Assembly: GCF_011386835.1 (NCBI RefSeq)
Contig: NC_088795.1
Span: forward strand, 100,376,434-100,440,433
Source of the DNA: Chrysemys picta bellii
Taxonomy: Eukaryota; Chordata; Testudines; Emydidae
DNA: 64,000 nucleotides
Direction: 5' to 3'
Position numbers and translations under genes: made by a program. Shown here piece by piece: positions 9,368-20,936 of this stretch (position 1 is the first letter of the stretch; the number at the start of each line of letters is the position of its first letter). The notes below the pieces were generated by a model. It made no database searches. It had not been told where the DNA came from and saw only the letters and a program-made list of their open reading frames with translations.

Positions 9368-10282
9368 GGGGGAGAGAGTCCCAAGCAGTCAGCTCTTGAG
9401 TTTTCTTCTTCTTTCCCCTGTCACAGGACTGCATTTCCTTGACTGAATCTCCTCTTTCTGTCTTCACCCTAAGTGGTGGGCTCTCTGTATCAGTTTGGAG
9501 CCTTCTTTGGAAGAGGAATAAGATGGGTGGAGGATTGCAGTGGGAGTTTTATATCTGTATCAGTATATCTGTTCCTATCATACTGGGTGAATATTTTCCC
9601 ACTTGAAATCATCATGTTAAAATCAACTGCAAACAAGAAAAAAAAGCCAATTCACATGAGTAGTTATTGCTGGGATGCCCTAGTGGGAACTGATATTTTT
9701 AGCCTCAGAGTTAGTACTTTGACTTATTCAAGAATGAAGTATATCACCTGAAAAATGCAATTGCTAATAGATTACTGTATGGCTTACTTCTGCTTTAGCA
9801 AGATGATGTACTCTCAGTCACAGAAAAACTTCAGGTTGTTTAGTTTATGAATTACAAGGAAAATGACATTTAAAAAAGTAGTGAATGTTCAGCGATGCCT
9901 GGCAAGGTGTGCTAGTAGTATAGCTAATTGAAGAAGAGCCTTGAAGAAGAGAGAGACAGACTCTGATGGCAGAAAAACAGGTAAAGGCTTAGGGTATGCA
10001 TTGTTACTGACAGGAAGTGCTGTCTTCAGAATGCTGACTAGGCATATTAGGAATTAATTGTGTAAAAGGAATGGCACTCTTAAAGTGTTTATAGTCTCTT
10101 ATTGGGCCTATCAATGTAACTGATGCTCTTGTCAGCAATATGGCTGTGGCAAAAAAGTCTTGCAAATGCAATTTAAGGTTATCTCAGCCCTTCAGCATCA
10201 CAAGGCGACTCATGCAGTTTGCGACCATAGAAATGAACATGATGCTTCCTAAGAGGACATTAGAGATCCGCTGGCACTCTTT
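9368..10282. other. Non-coding stretch
   Basis: No exon, RNA gene or repeat end was recognised. A short ORF at 9473-9751 has no recognisable motif and no conserved features. Confidence 0.5.
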
Positions 10283-10459
10283 GGGTATGTCTACACAGCA
10301 AAGAAAAACCCACGGCTGACCCTTGCCAGCCAACTTGGGCTCATGGGGCTCAGGCTGTGGGGCTGTTTCACTGCTGTATAGACTTCCAGGTTCAGGCTGG
10401 AGCCCTAGCTCTGGAATTCTCCCACCCTGCAGGTATCTAGTTGCTGTGTAGACATGCCC
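10283..10459 (+). mobile_element. Harbinger-like MITE, 177 bp
   Basis: Inverted ends GGGTATGTCTACACAGCAA and TTGCTGTGTAGACATGCCC are nearly perfect. TTT flanks both sides as a possible 3-bp duplication. The TCTACAC core matches the large Harbinger elements in this window. There is no coding capacity. Confidence 0.8.
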
Positions 10460-11278
10460 TTTTTAAGAGTGAGGGTTTGGCCTTCCACCAGACATACAGC
10501 TGCTGCCCTCTATCAATTCCACAGTTATTGGAACAAAAAGCACTGATTTACACTAGCTGAGGATGTGGCATCTGCATTGACTTCAGTGGAGCTACGCCGA
10601 ACAACAACAGATCTGAACCCATGTTTTTTTAATGCTTTGCTACCCTCTAGAATAAAAGCTGCTGTATAAATGTAATTACTGTAAAAATAATTATCTAATT
10701 TAAAACACATTTCTTAATTTGCATAGGAAAGTTTTCCTCACCATGTGACCTTTCAGACTGCTACTTCTTTGCTTACCAGAGCAAATTTCTTTAAGACTGT
10801 TTTTTCCTGCCTGTAGAAACAATAGAAAATATCTTAGCTGCCATAATACAAATGAGTACAGAAGTGGGAGAGAGAGAGGAAGGATGGGAAGTAGGATGAC
10901 CTCCTTACATTTTTACTTCCAAACTGCATAATCTAAAATACCTTCCTGCTCCTTTTCCACAAAATATTTTCTTGGGAATATGGGGGAAGAAAAGAGAAGG
11001 ATTAGAGTCTTCCAAATAGAGCTGGTTATCAAACTTGGGTTCCTGAAGTTAGGTACCTAAATCTGCATTTAGTGATCTAAAAAACTATTCCCAATTAGAT
11101 ATCAAAAATGGCCATTTAGATGCCCAAACTGGTCTTTAGGTTTAGGCACTCAAGTTTGAATATGGGCCAAGAAATAGTAAGACTGACACTGAACATAAGT
11201 GGTTTTAAACTTACTTTGTTGTTGTTGTTTTGGGTCCTTCCAAATATGTTGAATTAGCACTCCACCCCCCCACAAATA
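10460..11278. other. Non-coding stretch
   Basis: At 11030-11150 there are several TTAGGTACCTAAATC / CATTTAGATGCC words in both orientations, resembling similar text at 26010-26170 and 47625-47700. This may be a very old dispersed repeat. Otherwise nothing was recognised. Confidence 0.4.
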
Positions 11279-11470
11279 CAGGGCCGGCTCCAGGCACCAG
11301 CCTGGCAAGCAGGTGCTTGGGGCGGCCACTCCAGAGGGGGGCGGCACATCCAGCTATTCGGCGGCAATTCGGCGGACGGTCCCTCACTCCCGCTCGGAGC
11401 GAAGGACCTCCCGCCGAATTGCCTCCGCAGATCGCTGCTTGGGGCGGCCAAAACCCTGGCGCTGGCCCTG
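11279..11470 (+). mobile_element. GC-rich hAT-type MITE, perfect target duplication
   Basis: It starts CAGGGCCGGCTCCAGGC and ends GCGCTGGCCCTG. Identical 8-bp flanks CACAAATA lie at 11271-11278 and 11471-11478. GC content is far above the flanks. Overlapping ORFs on both strands here are composition artefacts. Relatives are at 13342, 27044 and 29782. Confidence 0.92.
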
Positions 11471-11478
11471 CACAAATA

Positions 11479-12591
11479 GAGTATGACATGTTTTTATATA
11501 GAATCCATCATACAAAGTGGGCCTGCAGTTGAACTGTGGATGCAAATCTGAGTAATTTGCATGGGGTTTTATTTGCATCTGCAGAAATGGCCTTGTTCTT
11601 TGCGAAAATAAATATTTTATACAGAGAGATTAGAAAGTATAGTTTATGGAGCTAAATACAGCAACTCTCATACAGGCATAAAAAGGAAATATAGCAATGG
11701 AGTAGAGCCAAAGAAAAGAGAATTTAAAAGTGGTAAAAATGCACAGGAAGTCCTTAGGACAAATTGTGCCCTCCGTTAAAACTCAGTTAAACCCATTGAA
11801 AACTATGGATTTGCATAGGTGTAACTGAGGGTAGAATCTGGCCCATCAAAGTTGATTATTATTTATATGTTGTGGTAGCATGCAAAGGCCCCAATTAGGA
11901 TCAGGACCTTATTGAGCTCAACACTATGTAAACACAAAAGAAGACATAGTCTCTGCTCTGAAGAGTTCCTAGGCCTTCCTTTTCATCTTTAATTTCCCAT
12001 CTGTAAAATAAGCACCATAATGCTTTTCTTCATCACCACGACATTGTGATGGTTCATGGTTAACAACAGTAAAGTGCTTTGAGAACTTTTGATATCAAGT
12101 GCAATAGAAGCTACTGAAATAAGGACATTGCTGAGTTAATTTGGCTCACAGTAGAACAGTATAAAAACTTCTCTCTTTAATCTGTCCTGTTTGGGGTTGG
12201 GTTTTTTTGTTTCTCTGTATTATATCAGCTTGTGTATTTAGACTGAGTTCTTCAGAACACAAACTATCTTACGTGTTTGTTCAGCACATTTGAATTTGTA
12301 TACTGTAGAGTGCAAAGTACATGCATAGAGCTTAGTAAATAACAAATATCGATAACTCTCCCCAGTTGCATCTGACTTGTGCCTGCTGCTTTTCCTAGTT
12401 ATAATAATCTGTAAAAAATGCATTGCATAAAGCAGCAAATTTGAAAAAAAACAAAAACAAAACAAAAAAACTGTATCTCCGCTATGTTCATTAACTCAAA
12501 ATGCTGTACAGACACCTCAATATACACAAAACTGACTTTAAAACATTGCCACACATGGAATTAGATGCCCATGACATTTTTAAGAAAGATG
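11479..12591. repeat. Non-coding DNA with old SINE tails
   Basis: Around 11858-11975 the minus strand of a common tail is visible (GTAGCATGCAAAGGCCCC, ACACTATGTAAACAC, compare 45600-45720). At 11985-12100 a CCATCTGTAAAATAAG...AAAGTGCTTTGAGAA block resembles MIR-type SINE tails. The rest is AT-rich without recognised features. Confidence 0.45.
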
Positions 12592-13068
12592 AACATAAGA
12601 ACAGCCAAACTGGGTCACACCAAAGGTCCATCTAGCTCAGTATCCTGCCTTCCAACAGTGGCCAATGCCAGGTTCCCCAGACAGAATGGACAGTACAGGT
12701 AATCATCAAGTGATCCATCCCCTGTCGCCCAATCACAACTTCTGGCAAACAGAGGCTAGGGACACCATCTCTGCCCATCCTGGCTAATAGCCATTGGTGG
12801 ACCTATCCTCCATGAATGTATCTAGTTCTTTTTTGAACCCTGTAATAGTCTTGGCTTTCACAATGTCCTCTGGCAAAGAGTTCTACAGGTTGGTTGTGCT
12901 TTGTGTGAAGAAATGCTTCCTTTTGTTTGTTTTAAACCTACTGCTGCCTGTTAATTTCATTTGGTGACCCCTAGTTCTTGTGTTATGAGAAAGAGTAAAT
13001 AACACTTCCTTATTTACTTTCTGCACACCAGTCATGATTTTATTGCCCTCTATCATATCCCCCCTTAG

Positions 13069-13341
13069 TCATCTCTTTTCCAAGCTGAAAAGTCCCCGTT
13101 TTTTAAATCTCTCCTCATACGAAAGCTGTTCCATACCCCTACTCATTTTTGTTGCCGTTTTCTGAACCTTTTCCAATTCCAAGATATCTTTTTTGAGATG
13201 GGGCAACCAGATCTGCACACAATAGTCAAGATATGAGCATACCATGGATTTATAGGAAGGCAATATGATATTTTCTGTCTTATTATCTGTCCCTTTCTTA
13301 ATGATTTCCAACATTCTGTGAGCTTTTTTGACTGCTGCTGC
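13069..13341 (-). pseudogene. CR1 ORF2 C-terminal remnant
   Basis: Minus-strand codons read ENIILPSYKSMV, LDYCVQIWLPHLKKDI, LEKVQKTATKM and YEERFKKRGLFSLEKR. These are the C-terminal blocks of CR1 ORF2, also present at 8830-9000 in the intact copy. The frame runs on into the hAT insertion upstream, which creates a false 464-codon ORF. Confidence 0.85.
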
Positions 13342-14458
13342 CAGGGCCGGCTCCAGGCACCAGCCCTCCAAGCATGTGCTTGGGGCGGCACCTGGAGGGG
13401 GGCGGCGCTCACCCAGGGAGAACGGGGCCGCGGCTGGGTTCTCCACCCTCCTCCCGGCGCTCTGGCCGGTCGGGGAGAGCGGGGCCCTGGCCGGGCTCAC
13501 CGCCCTCCTCCCGGCGCTCCAGCCGGTCGGGGAGAGCGGGGCTGCGGCCAGGATTGCCGCCCTCCCCCTGGCGCTCTGGCCAGCCGAGGAGAGCGGGGCC
13601 GCGGCCAGGTTCTCCGCCCTCCTCCCGGCGCTCCAGCTGGTCGGGGAGAGCGGGGCTCTGGCCGGGCTCTCCGCCCTCCTCCCGGCCCTCCGGCTGGTCG
13701 GGGAGAGCGGGGCCGTGGCCGGGCTTTCCCCACTCCTCCCAGCGCTCCGGCCGGTCGGGGAAAGCGGGGCCCTGGCCAGGCTCTCCACCCTCCTCCCGGC
13801 GCTCCGGCCGGTCTGGGTGAGTGGGGCCCTGGCCGGGCTCACCGCCCTCTCCCCGGTGCTCCGGCCGGGCTCTCCGCACTCCTTCTGGCGCTCCGGCCGG
13901 TCGGGGAGAGTGGGGCCCCGGCCGGGCTCTCCGCACTCCTCCCGGTGCTCGGGCCGACTGGGAAGAGCGGGGCCACCCTCCCCCGGCGCTCCGGCCACCA
14001 GGGAGAGCGGAGCCACGGCGGGCTCGCCGCCCTCCCCCGGCGCTCCGGCCGGTCGGGGAGAGCGGGGCCCTGGCCGGGCTCTCCGCCCTCCTCCCGGCGC
14101 TCCAGCCGGTCGGGGAGAGCGGGGCCGCGGCCAGGATTGCCGCCCTCCCCCTGGCGCTCTGGCCAGCCGAGGAGAGCGGGGCTGCGGCCGGGTTCTCCGC
14201 CCTGCTCCCGGCGCTCCAGCCGGTCGGGGAGAGCGGGGCCCTGGCCGGGCTCTCCGCCCTCCTCCCGGCCCTCCGGCCGGTCGGGGAGAGCGGGGCCCTG
14301 GCTGGGCTCGCCGCCCTCCCCCTGGCGCTCCAGCCGGTCGGGGAGAGTGGGGCCGCGGCTGGGCTCGGCGCCCTCCCCTGCCGCGCTCCCCGCCGGGAGC
14401 CGGGGGGTGGTGGGAGGCTTTTTTGCCTGGGGCGGCAAAAAAGCCAGAGCTGGCCCTG
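13342..14458 (+). mobile_element. hAT-type element expanded by a minisatellite
   Basis: It begins CAGGGCCGGCTCCAGGCACC, the same start as the 192-bp MITE at 11279, and ends GAGCTGGCCCTG. Flanks GCTGCTGC (13334-13341) and GCCACTGC (14459-14466) match at six of eight positions. They rebuild the interrupted CR1 sequence when the element is removed. Nearly all of the interior is a 57-bp tandem array. Confidence 0.88.
13413..14395. repeat. 57-bp GC-rich minisatellite, about 17 units
   Basis: The anchor CGGGGAGAGCGGGG recurs at 13471, 13528, 13585 (variant), 13642, 13699, 13756 and 13813. After a disordered middle it recurs at 14054, 14111, 14168, 14225, 14282 and 14339, each 57 bp apart. A distinctive pair of units with GGATTGCC and CCAGCCGAGG occurs near 13528-13585 and again 583 bp later, so a block of the array was duplicated. 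Because 57 is a multiple of three, four or more reading frames stay open by chance. Confidence 0.95.
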
Positions 14459-14466
14459 GCCACTGC

Positions 14467-15167
14467 ACATTTAGTGGATGTTTTCAGATACTATCCACAA
14501 TGACTCCAAGATTTCTTTCTTGAGTGGTAACAGTTAATTTAGACTTCATATTTTATATGTATAGTTGTGATTATGTTTTCCAATGTGCATTACTTTGCAT
14601 TTATCAACAGTGAATTTCATCTGCCATTTTGTTGCCCAGTCACCCAGTTTTGTGAGATCCCTTTGTAGCCTGCTATGGACTTAACTATCTTGAGTAGTTT
14701 TGTATCATCTGCAAATTTTGCCACCTCGCTGTTTACCCCTTTTTCCAGATTATTTAAGAATATGTTGACTAGTACTGGTCCCAGTACAGACCCTGGGGGA
14801 CACCCCTATTTACCTCTCTCCATTCTGAAAACTGACCATTTATTCCTACCCTTTGTTTCCTATCTTTTAACCAGTTACCATTCCATGAGAGGAGCTTCCC
14901 TCTTATCCCATGGCTGCTTACTTTGTTTAAGAGCCTTTGGTGAGGGATCTAGTCAAAGGCTTTCTGAAAATTGAAGTACACTATATCCACTGGATCTCCT
15001 TTGTCCGCGTGCTTGTTGACCCTCCTCAAAGAATTCTAATAGATTGGTGAGGCATGATTTCCCTTTACAAAAAACATGTTGACTCTTCCCCCAACAAATT
15101 ATGTTAATCTATGTCTCTGACAATTCTGTTCTTTACTATAGTTTCAACCAGTTTGCCCAGTACTTCT
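14467..15167 (-). pseudogene. CR1 reverse-transcriptase core remnant, minus strand
   Basis: The minus strand preserves the middle of CR1 ORF2 in broken frames. For example, TGGTCCCAGTACAGACCCTG is the complement of the VLGP-type block, and TTTGTATCATCTGCAAATTT is the complement of the FADD region. Many stops and indels make it non-functional. Confidence 0.75.
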
Positions 15168-16028
15168 GTACCTGGAAAGATAATGGAGCAAATAATTAAG
15201 CAATCAATTTGCAAACACCTAGAAGATAATGTGATAAATAACAGTCAGCATAGATTTGTCAAGAACAAATTGTGTCAAACCAACCTGACAGCTTTCTTTG
15301 ACAGGGTAACAAGCCTTGTGGATTGGGGTGGGAGGTGGGCGGGGTAAGTGGTAGATGTGGTATATCTTGACTTTAGTAAGGCTTTTGATACTGTCTCGCA
15401 TGACCGTCTCATAAACAAATTAGGGAAATGCAACCTAGATGGAGCCACTATAAGGTGGGTGCATAACTGGTTGGAAAATCATTCCCAGAGAGTAGTTATC
15501 AGTGGTTTACAGTCATGCTGGAAGGGCATAATGAGTGGGGTCCCACATTTCAGGAAAGATGTGGACAAATTGGAGAAAGTCCAGCAAAGAGCAGCAAAAA
15601 TGATTAAATGTCTAGAAAAAAATGGTCTATGAGGGAAGATTGAAAAAATTGGGTTTGTTTAGTCTGGAGAAGAGAAGATGGAAAGGGGACATGATAACAG
15701 TTTTCAAGTACATAAAAGGTTGTTACAAGGAGGAGGGAGAAAAATTGTTCTTCTTAACCTCTGAGGATAGGACAAGAAGCAATGGGCTTAAATTGCAGCA
15801 AAGGTGGTTTAGGTTGGACATTAGGAAAATCTTCCTAACTGTCAGAGTGGTTAAGCACTGGAATAAATTGCCTAGGGAGGTTGTGGAATCTGCATCATTG
15901 GGGACTGTTAAGAGCAGGTTGGACAAACACCTGTCAGGGATGGTCTAGATAGTACTTAGTTCTGCCTTGAGCACAGTGGAACTGAACTAGATGACTCTCG
16001 AGGTCCCTTCCAGTTCTATGAGTCTATG
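15168..16028 (+). mobile_element. CR1 LINE inserted inside the minus-strand CR1
   Basis: Plus-strand text runs from PGKIMEQIIKQSICKHLE (15170) through [19 protein letters not shown] (about 15366). It then jumps at about 15540 from the start of the VPQG block straight to FRKDVDKLEKVQQRAAKM, so the FADD catalytic core is deleted. The C-terminal part (15622-15948) and a CR1 3' end (GGTCCCTTCCAGTTCTATG) follow. On both sides the minus-strand CR1 resumes. Confidence 0.88.
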
Positions 16029-16078
16029 AAGTCAGGCTTACCGGCCTGTAATTTACTGGGATCACCTCTGGAGCCCTT

Positions 16079-17225
16079 TTAAAAAATTGACATCACATTT
16101 GCTATCCTCCAGTCATTTGATACAGAAGTTGATTTAAATGATAGGTTACAAACCACAGTTAGTAGTTCTACAATTTCACATATGAGTTCCTTCAGAACTC
16201 TTGGGTGAATACCATCTGGTCCTGGTGACTTATTACTGTTTAATTTATCAATTTGTTTCAAAACCTCCTCTAATGACGCCTCAATCTGGGACAGTTCCTC
16301 AGATTTGTCACCTAAAAAGAATGGCTCAGGTTTGGGAATCTCCCTCACTTCCTCAGCCATGAAGACCGATGCAAATCATTCATTTAGTTTCTCCGCAATG
16401 GCCTTATCATCCTTGAGTGCTCCGTTAGCATTTCTATCATCCAGTGGCCTCACTGGTTGTTTAGCAGGCTACCTGCTTCTGATGTACTTAAACAATTTTT
16501 TTGATATTATTTTTTGAGTCTTTGGCTAACTGTTCTTCAAGTTCTTTTTTGGTCTTCCTAATTATATTTTTACACTTCACTTGCCAGAGTTTATGCTCCT
16601 TTCTATTTTCCTCACTAGGATTTAACTTCCACTTTTTAAAGGATGCCTTTTTGCTTCTATCTGCTTCTTTTACTTTGTTGTTTAGCCATGGTGGCACATT
16701 TTTGGTTCTCTATGTTTTTTAAATTTGGGGTATACATTTGAGTTGAACTTGTATTATGGTGTCTAAAAAAGTTTCCATGCAGCTTGCAGGGATTTCACTT
16801 TTGGCACTGTACCTTTTAATTTTTGTTTAACTAACTTTCTCATTTTTGTGTAGTCCCCCTTTCTGAAATTAAATGCTACAGTATTGGGCTGCTGTGGTGT
16901 TTTCCCAAACACAGGGATGTTAAATTTAATTATATTATGGTCACTATTACCAAGGGGTCCAGCTACATGCACATGTTGGACCAGATCCTGTGCTCCACTT
17001 AGGACTAAATCAAGAATTGCCTCACCTCTTGTGGGTTCCAAGACTAGCTGCTCCAAGAAGCAGTCATTTAAGGTGTAAAGAAACTTTCTTTCTGCATCCT
17101 GTCCAGAGGTGCTATGTACCCAGTCGATATGGTGATAGTTGAAATTCCCCTTTATTATTGAGTTTTTTATTTTAATAGCCTCTCTAATCTCCCTGAGCTT
17201 TTCACAATCACTATCACCATCTGGT
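16079..17225 (-). pseudogene. CR1 ORF2 endonuclease and reverse-transcriptase start, minus strand
   Basis: Endonuclease C-terminal text EPTRGEAILDLVLSG and NSDHNIIKF lies at 17056-16763. A basic linker (WLNNKVKEADRSKKASFKKW) is at 16697-16488. The [18 protein letters not shown] block is at 16360-16079. The pieces are in different frames with stops between them. Endonuclease-type residues further upstream end near 17225. Confidence 0.85.
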
Positions 17226-17241
17226 CAGGAGGTTGGTAGTA

Positions 17242-17413
17242 CACCGGACCCTCGCTAGAATGCAGGGTTTTGGATCCATGTGCAGTCCCGCATTAACGCA
17301 GGGACTGCATTACCATGGATTCCAATGAAGGTAATTAAATTTGGGATCCATGCACAATCCCGCGCTATAAGCAAATTTGCGCTATATAGATGCGTGTTCT
17401 AGCAAGGGTCCGC
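17242..17413 (+). mobile_element. Tigger/mariner-like MITE, 172 bp
   Basis: Inverted ends CGGACCCTCGCTAGAA and TTCTAGCAAGGGTCCG are flanked by TA on both sides (17240-17241 and 17414-17415). The GACCCTYGCTAGAA start is typical of Tigger-type elements. The interior has a second inverted pair around GGATCCATG. It inserted close to the 5' edge of the old CR1. Confidence 0.75.
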
Positions 17414-17415
17414 TA

Positions 17416-19172
17416 TCTCTCTCCTGCTATATTCTTATTATTTGAACATGGAATTACTATCCATAGAGATTCTACAGAATTGGTTCATTTAAGATATGTA
17501 TATCTCGAACTTGTGCTCCACTCAAAATGGACATTGTCACACAAGGGTAATTTTCAGAGAAAAAGTTGTGATCTGTTTTAAGCAAATTAAATTTCGATCT
17601 AAGACAAAGAGAGAAAAATGCCCTTGATCATGCAGTTTAGCTGCTAAGATGCCTGCAGTAGCTTGGGACAGAAGAAGGATCATTACAAGGAAGACATGGC
17701 AATATGTCTTCGGACACTATAGTCAAACAAACTACACAGGCATAAACCCCTGCACAAATATCTGGGTGCCAAATCTTCTGCAGCAAAAGGAATTCCATAA
17801 GATGCATGTTCCATGTATTCAAGTACATAGAACAAGCAAGACAATCTGCAGTTGCACCATCTGGTGATTCCCAATAACGTTATAAGTAAATTTGTCTGGG
17901 ACTGCCAGAGAGGGTAGTGTTTCTGAAGGGCCTTGGCTGACCCTATACACCCTCATCTCTCACTGGTGCTGGCTGTTTGGGGAAGGAGAGCCAAGGCTCT
18001 AGGTCTTTCCATTTCAGCCACCTGCAAGTTCCTCCTGCAATCTGCATTTCCGTATTTGGAGAAGAGGAGAGGAAGCTTTGGGATGCTGTGGGCCTAGAAA
18101 GGGAGATAGGAGATCTGGAAGACCACAACTTACCCCCTGCACTCTGTGCTGTAGCTTTGCCTCTCAGAAACACAGCTGCCTCTCAGATCAGTTGCCTAGC
18201 AACCCAATGAGCTCAGCTGGGCCCAATAAACCATCACTAAGTGACTGTGCTCCCTGATTGGTCACAAAAGCCAAGAGATCACCATTTTGGCTCTGTAGAA
18301 AGTGCAGCACAAGAGCTGCTCAATGCATTCTATACTTGCAGCTGTGCTTGACCTGCTTCCTGCACTGGCCTTGCTCCAACCTTTGCCTGCTCTGCTTCAG
18401 CCCTAGTCCCTTCCTACCTCTGAACTCCTGGCTCCAACCACTGGCTTATCTCCTGACCATGACTCTGGCTCTGCCCTTTGTTCTGTTCTGACTCCTGGCT
18501 CCAATTGTTTGCTTGTCTCCTTACCTTGCCTCCGGTTTTGCTCTGACTAGTGGGAAAGACTCCTGCTGTGACCAATAGGTTGCACCCCCTACAACTCAGT
18601 GTGTGATACTGCCTTTGGACTCCTCTAGCTACAGCTCCTTTTTAATTCCCCCTCACATGGCACTCAGATGCTCTTGGCATTATGCTCTGCGACCTGGCTC
18701 AATTTGCCATCAGAGTGAGCTATTGTTGTCTCCACTCTATGGGCTGCCATAAATCTTATCTGATGTGTTGCTAGATTCCCCGCTGGACTGGGGGGATGGG
18801 GACATAGGTACCTAAAACTGTGGCATTGTATGACATAATGTGCTATGGAGGGAGTTGTATACAAATAAAGTTGCACATTCATAAATAAGGATATATGTAG
18901 ATATGGTTAGAAAATGTTTTTTCCTGTGGAAGCTCTCAATGAAAAAAAAACAAAAAAAACGCATTGCAATTCTCTGTGGGAAAATGTTGACTTTTCCTCA
19001 ACAACATACAAAGTTTTGGGCTTGAAAACCAGAAAATATTAAGCTTAATTTATTTGGAAAAAGTCAATGTTTTCCACAAAGCAGACACTTTTCAGGAAAA
19101 TTTTAATTTAGTCAACAACCCAGTTTTCCACTTAAAACCAGGTTTGACAGAATTTTTTTTTTAGCCATTCGG
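17416..19172. other. Non-coding DNA
   Basis: 17416-18300 shows nothing recognisable. 18300-18560 is pyrimidine-rich with repeated CTGGCTCCAA and CTGACTCCTGG words, probably an old dispersed repeat. 18898-19160 has A/T runs and CAGAAAATATT words resembling 5281-6175. Confidence 0.4.
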
Positions 19173-19245
19173 CCTGGTCCAATTCCCACTGAAGATAGGG
19201 GGAGCCTTTCCACTGACTTCTGTGGGAGTTGGACTGGGCTGTAAG
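19173..19245. repeat. Short palindromic dispersed repeat
   Basis: TTCGGCCTGGTCCAATTCCC is mirrored by GGGAGTTGGACTGGGCT, with CACTGAAG and CACTGACTTC between them. This small inverted-repeat form recurs in the window (32145-32200, 35400-35457). It is too short to assign to a family. Confidence 0.45.
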
Positions 19246-19429
19246 TGCAGACCGTTTAATGAAGAAAGGTGACAAACATTTGAGTGGAAGCAATGAACAT
19301 TTTTACTTTACCATCCCATCAGAAAATATTTTATTTTCCTTAGACTCACAACTTTATCTTTGCTCGGGAAAATTATATTAAGAAATCTACTCAAAAATGG
19401 TCAGAAAGATGCCTAGAAGATGCCTTTCA

Positions 19430-19600
19430 TGTATTCTGTTTGTCAGAGGGTGGAGATGGATGGCAGGAGAGAGCTCACTTGATCATTACCTGTTAGGTTC
19501 ACTCCCTCTGGGGCACCTGGCATTGGTCACTGTCAGTAGACAGGATACTGGGCTGGATGGACCTTTGGTCTGACCCAGTATGGCCGTTCTTATGTTCTTA
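19430..19600 (+). mobile_element. CR1 3' end remnant
   Basis: GGATGGACCTTTGGTCTGAC and CCCAGTATGGC are followed by TTCTTATGTTCTTA. This is the complement of the CR1 end seen at 12592 and 62113. It is a short 5'-truncated copy. Confidence 0.8.
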
Positions 19601-19610
19601 TTTTTATGCA

Positions 19611-20459
19611 AAAATATATATATACTTTAGTAGTTAAAGCTTGTTTGGGTTCTCACCACTTCCTTGGTTCCCAGAGGAAACTGAAAACATTGAAAACCCC
19701 AATGACTCCAATAATGTTTTATCTATAAGAGAACACAAAGAATGCTGTTTTAATTATCTTTTTACAGTAAATAATTAAGAGTCTCATTCAGGAATAGTAT
19801 ATGGGGACTTGAAGGTAAGCAAGTCCTCATACTACAGCCCTGGCTTTAGAGAGGTAAAGTTTTGGGTCCAAGTCACTGGCAATGTTCTTTCAATATATGA
19901 AAACTGATTATGGTTTATAATCCATGATGGTATTATTGTTTGTATTACCCACATAAATATTCTAGCATCTGTGCATTTCATAAGGGAGCAAACATTCTGT
20001 CCATCACATGTATATGACTGCTGTAATAAAGCCATGTTATGAAAGACTATAATTACTGCAAGCATTCTCCCTAAAGTGTACAGCCAGGGTGTTGCTCTAA
20101 TATGAGAGTTCTTTGGGCATATTATATAGGATTAGCAGATTAGGTGGCACAGTAAATTGGGTATTTTCTGTAAGTTCTGATTTGTCATAATAATTTGTCA
20201 TTAATTACTTAACACAGTGTGTGCTAGATTGTGATGTTTATACGCTGCTCATAGTAAAGGGCAATGAGGAACCATATTGCTTAAGGGGCAGAAGGACATC
20301 TGGAGCTTGACAGTTGAACTGGGAGGAGAACAATCTGTAACACCCTTTAAAGGATGCTGTACACATACCCCAGCTGTGATTGCTTTTGCATAGCATAGAC
20401 AGAACAATGGCTCTCAGAAACTATGAAGGATTTTAAAGAGCAACTATTAAAGTTAAATA
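19611..20459. other. Non-coding stretch
   Basis: AT-rich DNA; nothing recognised on either strand. Confidence 0.5.
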
Positions 20460-20936
20460 TTTTTAAATCACAGGACCAACAACTTGCACCCAAGAGTATT
20501 AAAAGAATTGGCCAAGAAGCCCTCTGAAGTATTAATGTTGATTTTTAACAAATCTTGGAACACTGGAGAAGTTCCAGAGGACTGGGAATAGCTAATATTA
20601 TGCAATATTTTAAAAGGGTAAACACGATGACCTGGGTAACTATACATCAACCCTGGGCAAAATCATGGAAAGGCTGTATGGGATGCAAACAATAAAGACT
20701 TAAAGGATGGTCACATAATTCATGCCAGTCAACATAGTTTTATGAAAAATAGCTTGAAACTTGGTATCATTTTTGATGAGATTACAAGTTTAGTTGATAA
20801 AGCTTAATGTGTTAACATAACTTACTTGCACTTCAGTAAGGCATTTTATTTAGCCCCACGTGACATTCTGGTAAAATAAGATAGCACCATACAAAAATAT
20901 TAAATGGATTAAAAACTGCTTAATTGATAGATCTCA
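20460..20936 (+). pseudogene. Degenerate CR1 reverse-transcriptase fragment
   Basis: Translated in shifting frames, the text matches HPRVLKELA (20485), IFNKSWNTGEVPEDW (20540-20590), GKIME (20655) and ASQHSFMK (20728). A decayed FSKAF...H block lies near 20835. Stops and indels occur throughout, so this is an old insertion. Confidence 0.75.

Larger units (their letters stand above)
12592..17225 (-). mobile_element. Old minus-strand CR1 LINE split by two insertions
   Basis: Read on the minus strand, endonuclease text (17225-16763), linker (16697-16488), reverse transcriptase start (16360-16079), later reverse transcriptase parts (15165-14460) and the C-terminus (13340-13070) follow in order. 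The 3' UTR then ends near 12592 with the complement of GGACCTTTGG...CCCAGT. A plus-strand CR1 (15168-16028) and a minisatellite-bearing hAT element (13342-14458) interrupt it. A related copy of the 3' part is at 62113-62797. Confidence 0.9.

Noticed and set aside
13318..14523. ORFs of 353-464 codons in four frames as candidate genes
   Set aside because: They arise from a 57-bp GC-rich tandem repeat inside a hAT-type element, with frames open on both strands at once; only the minus-strand C-terminus beyond 13341 is real CR1 coding text.
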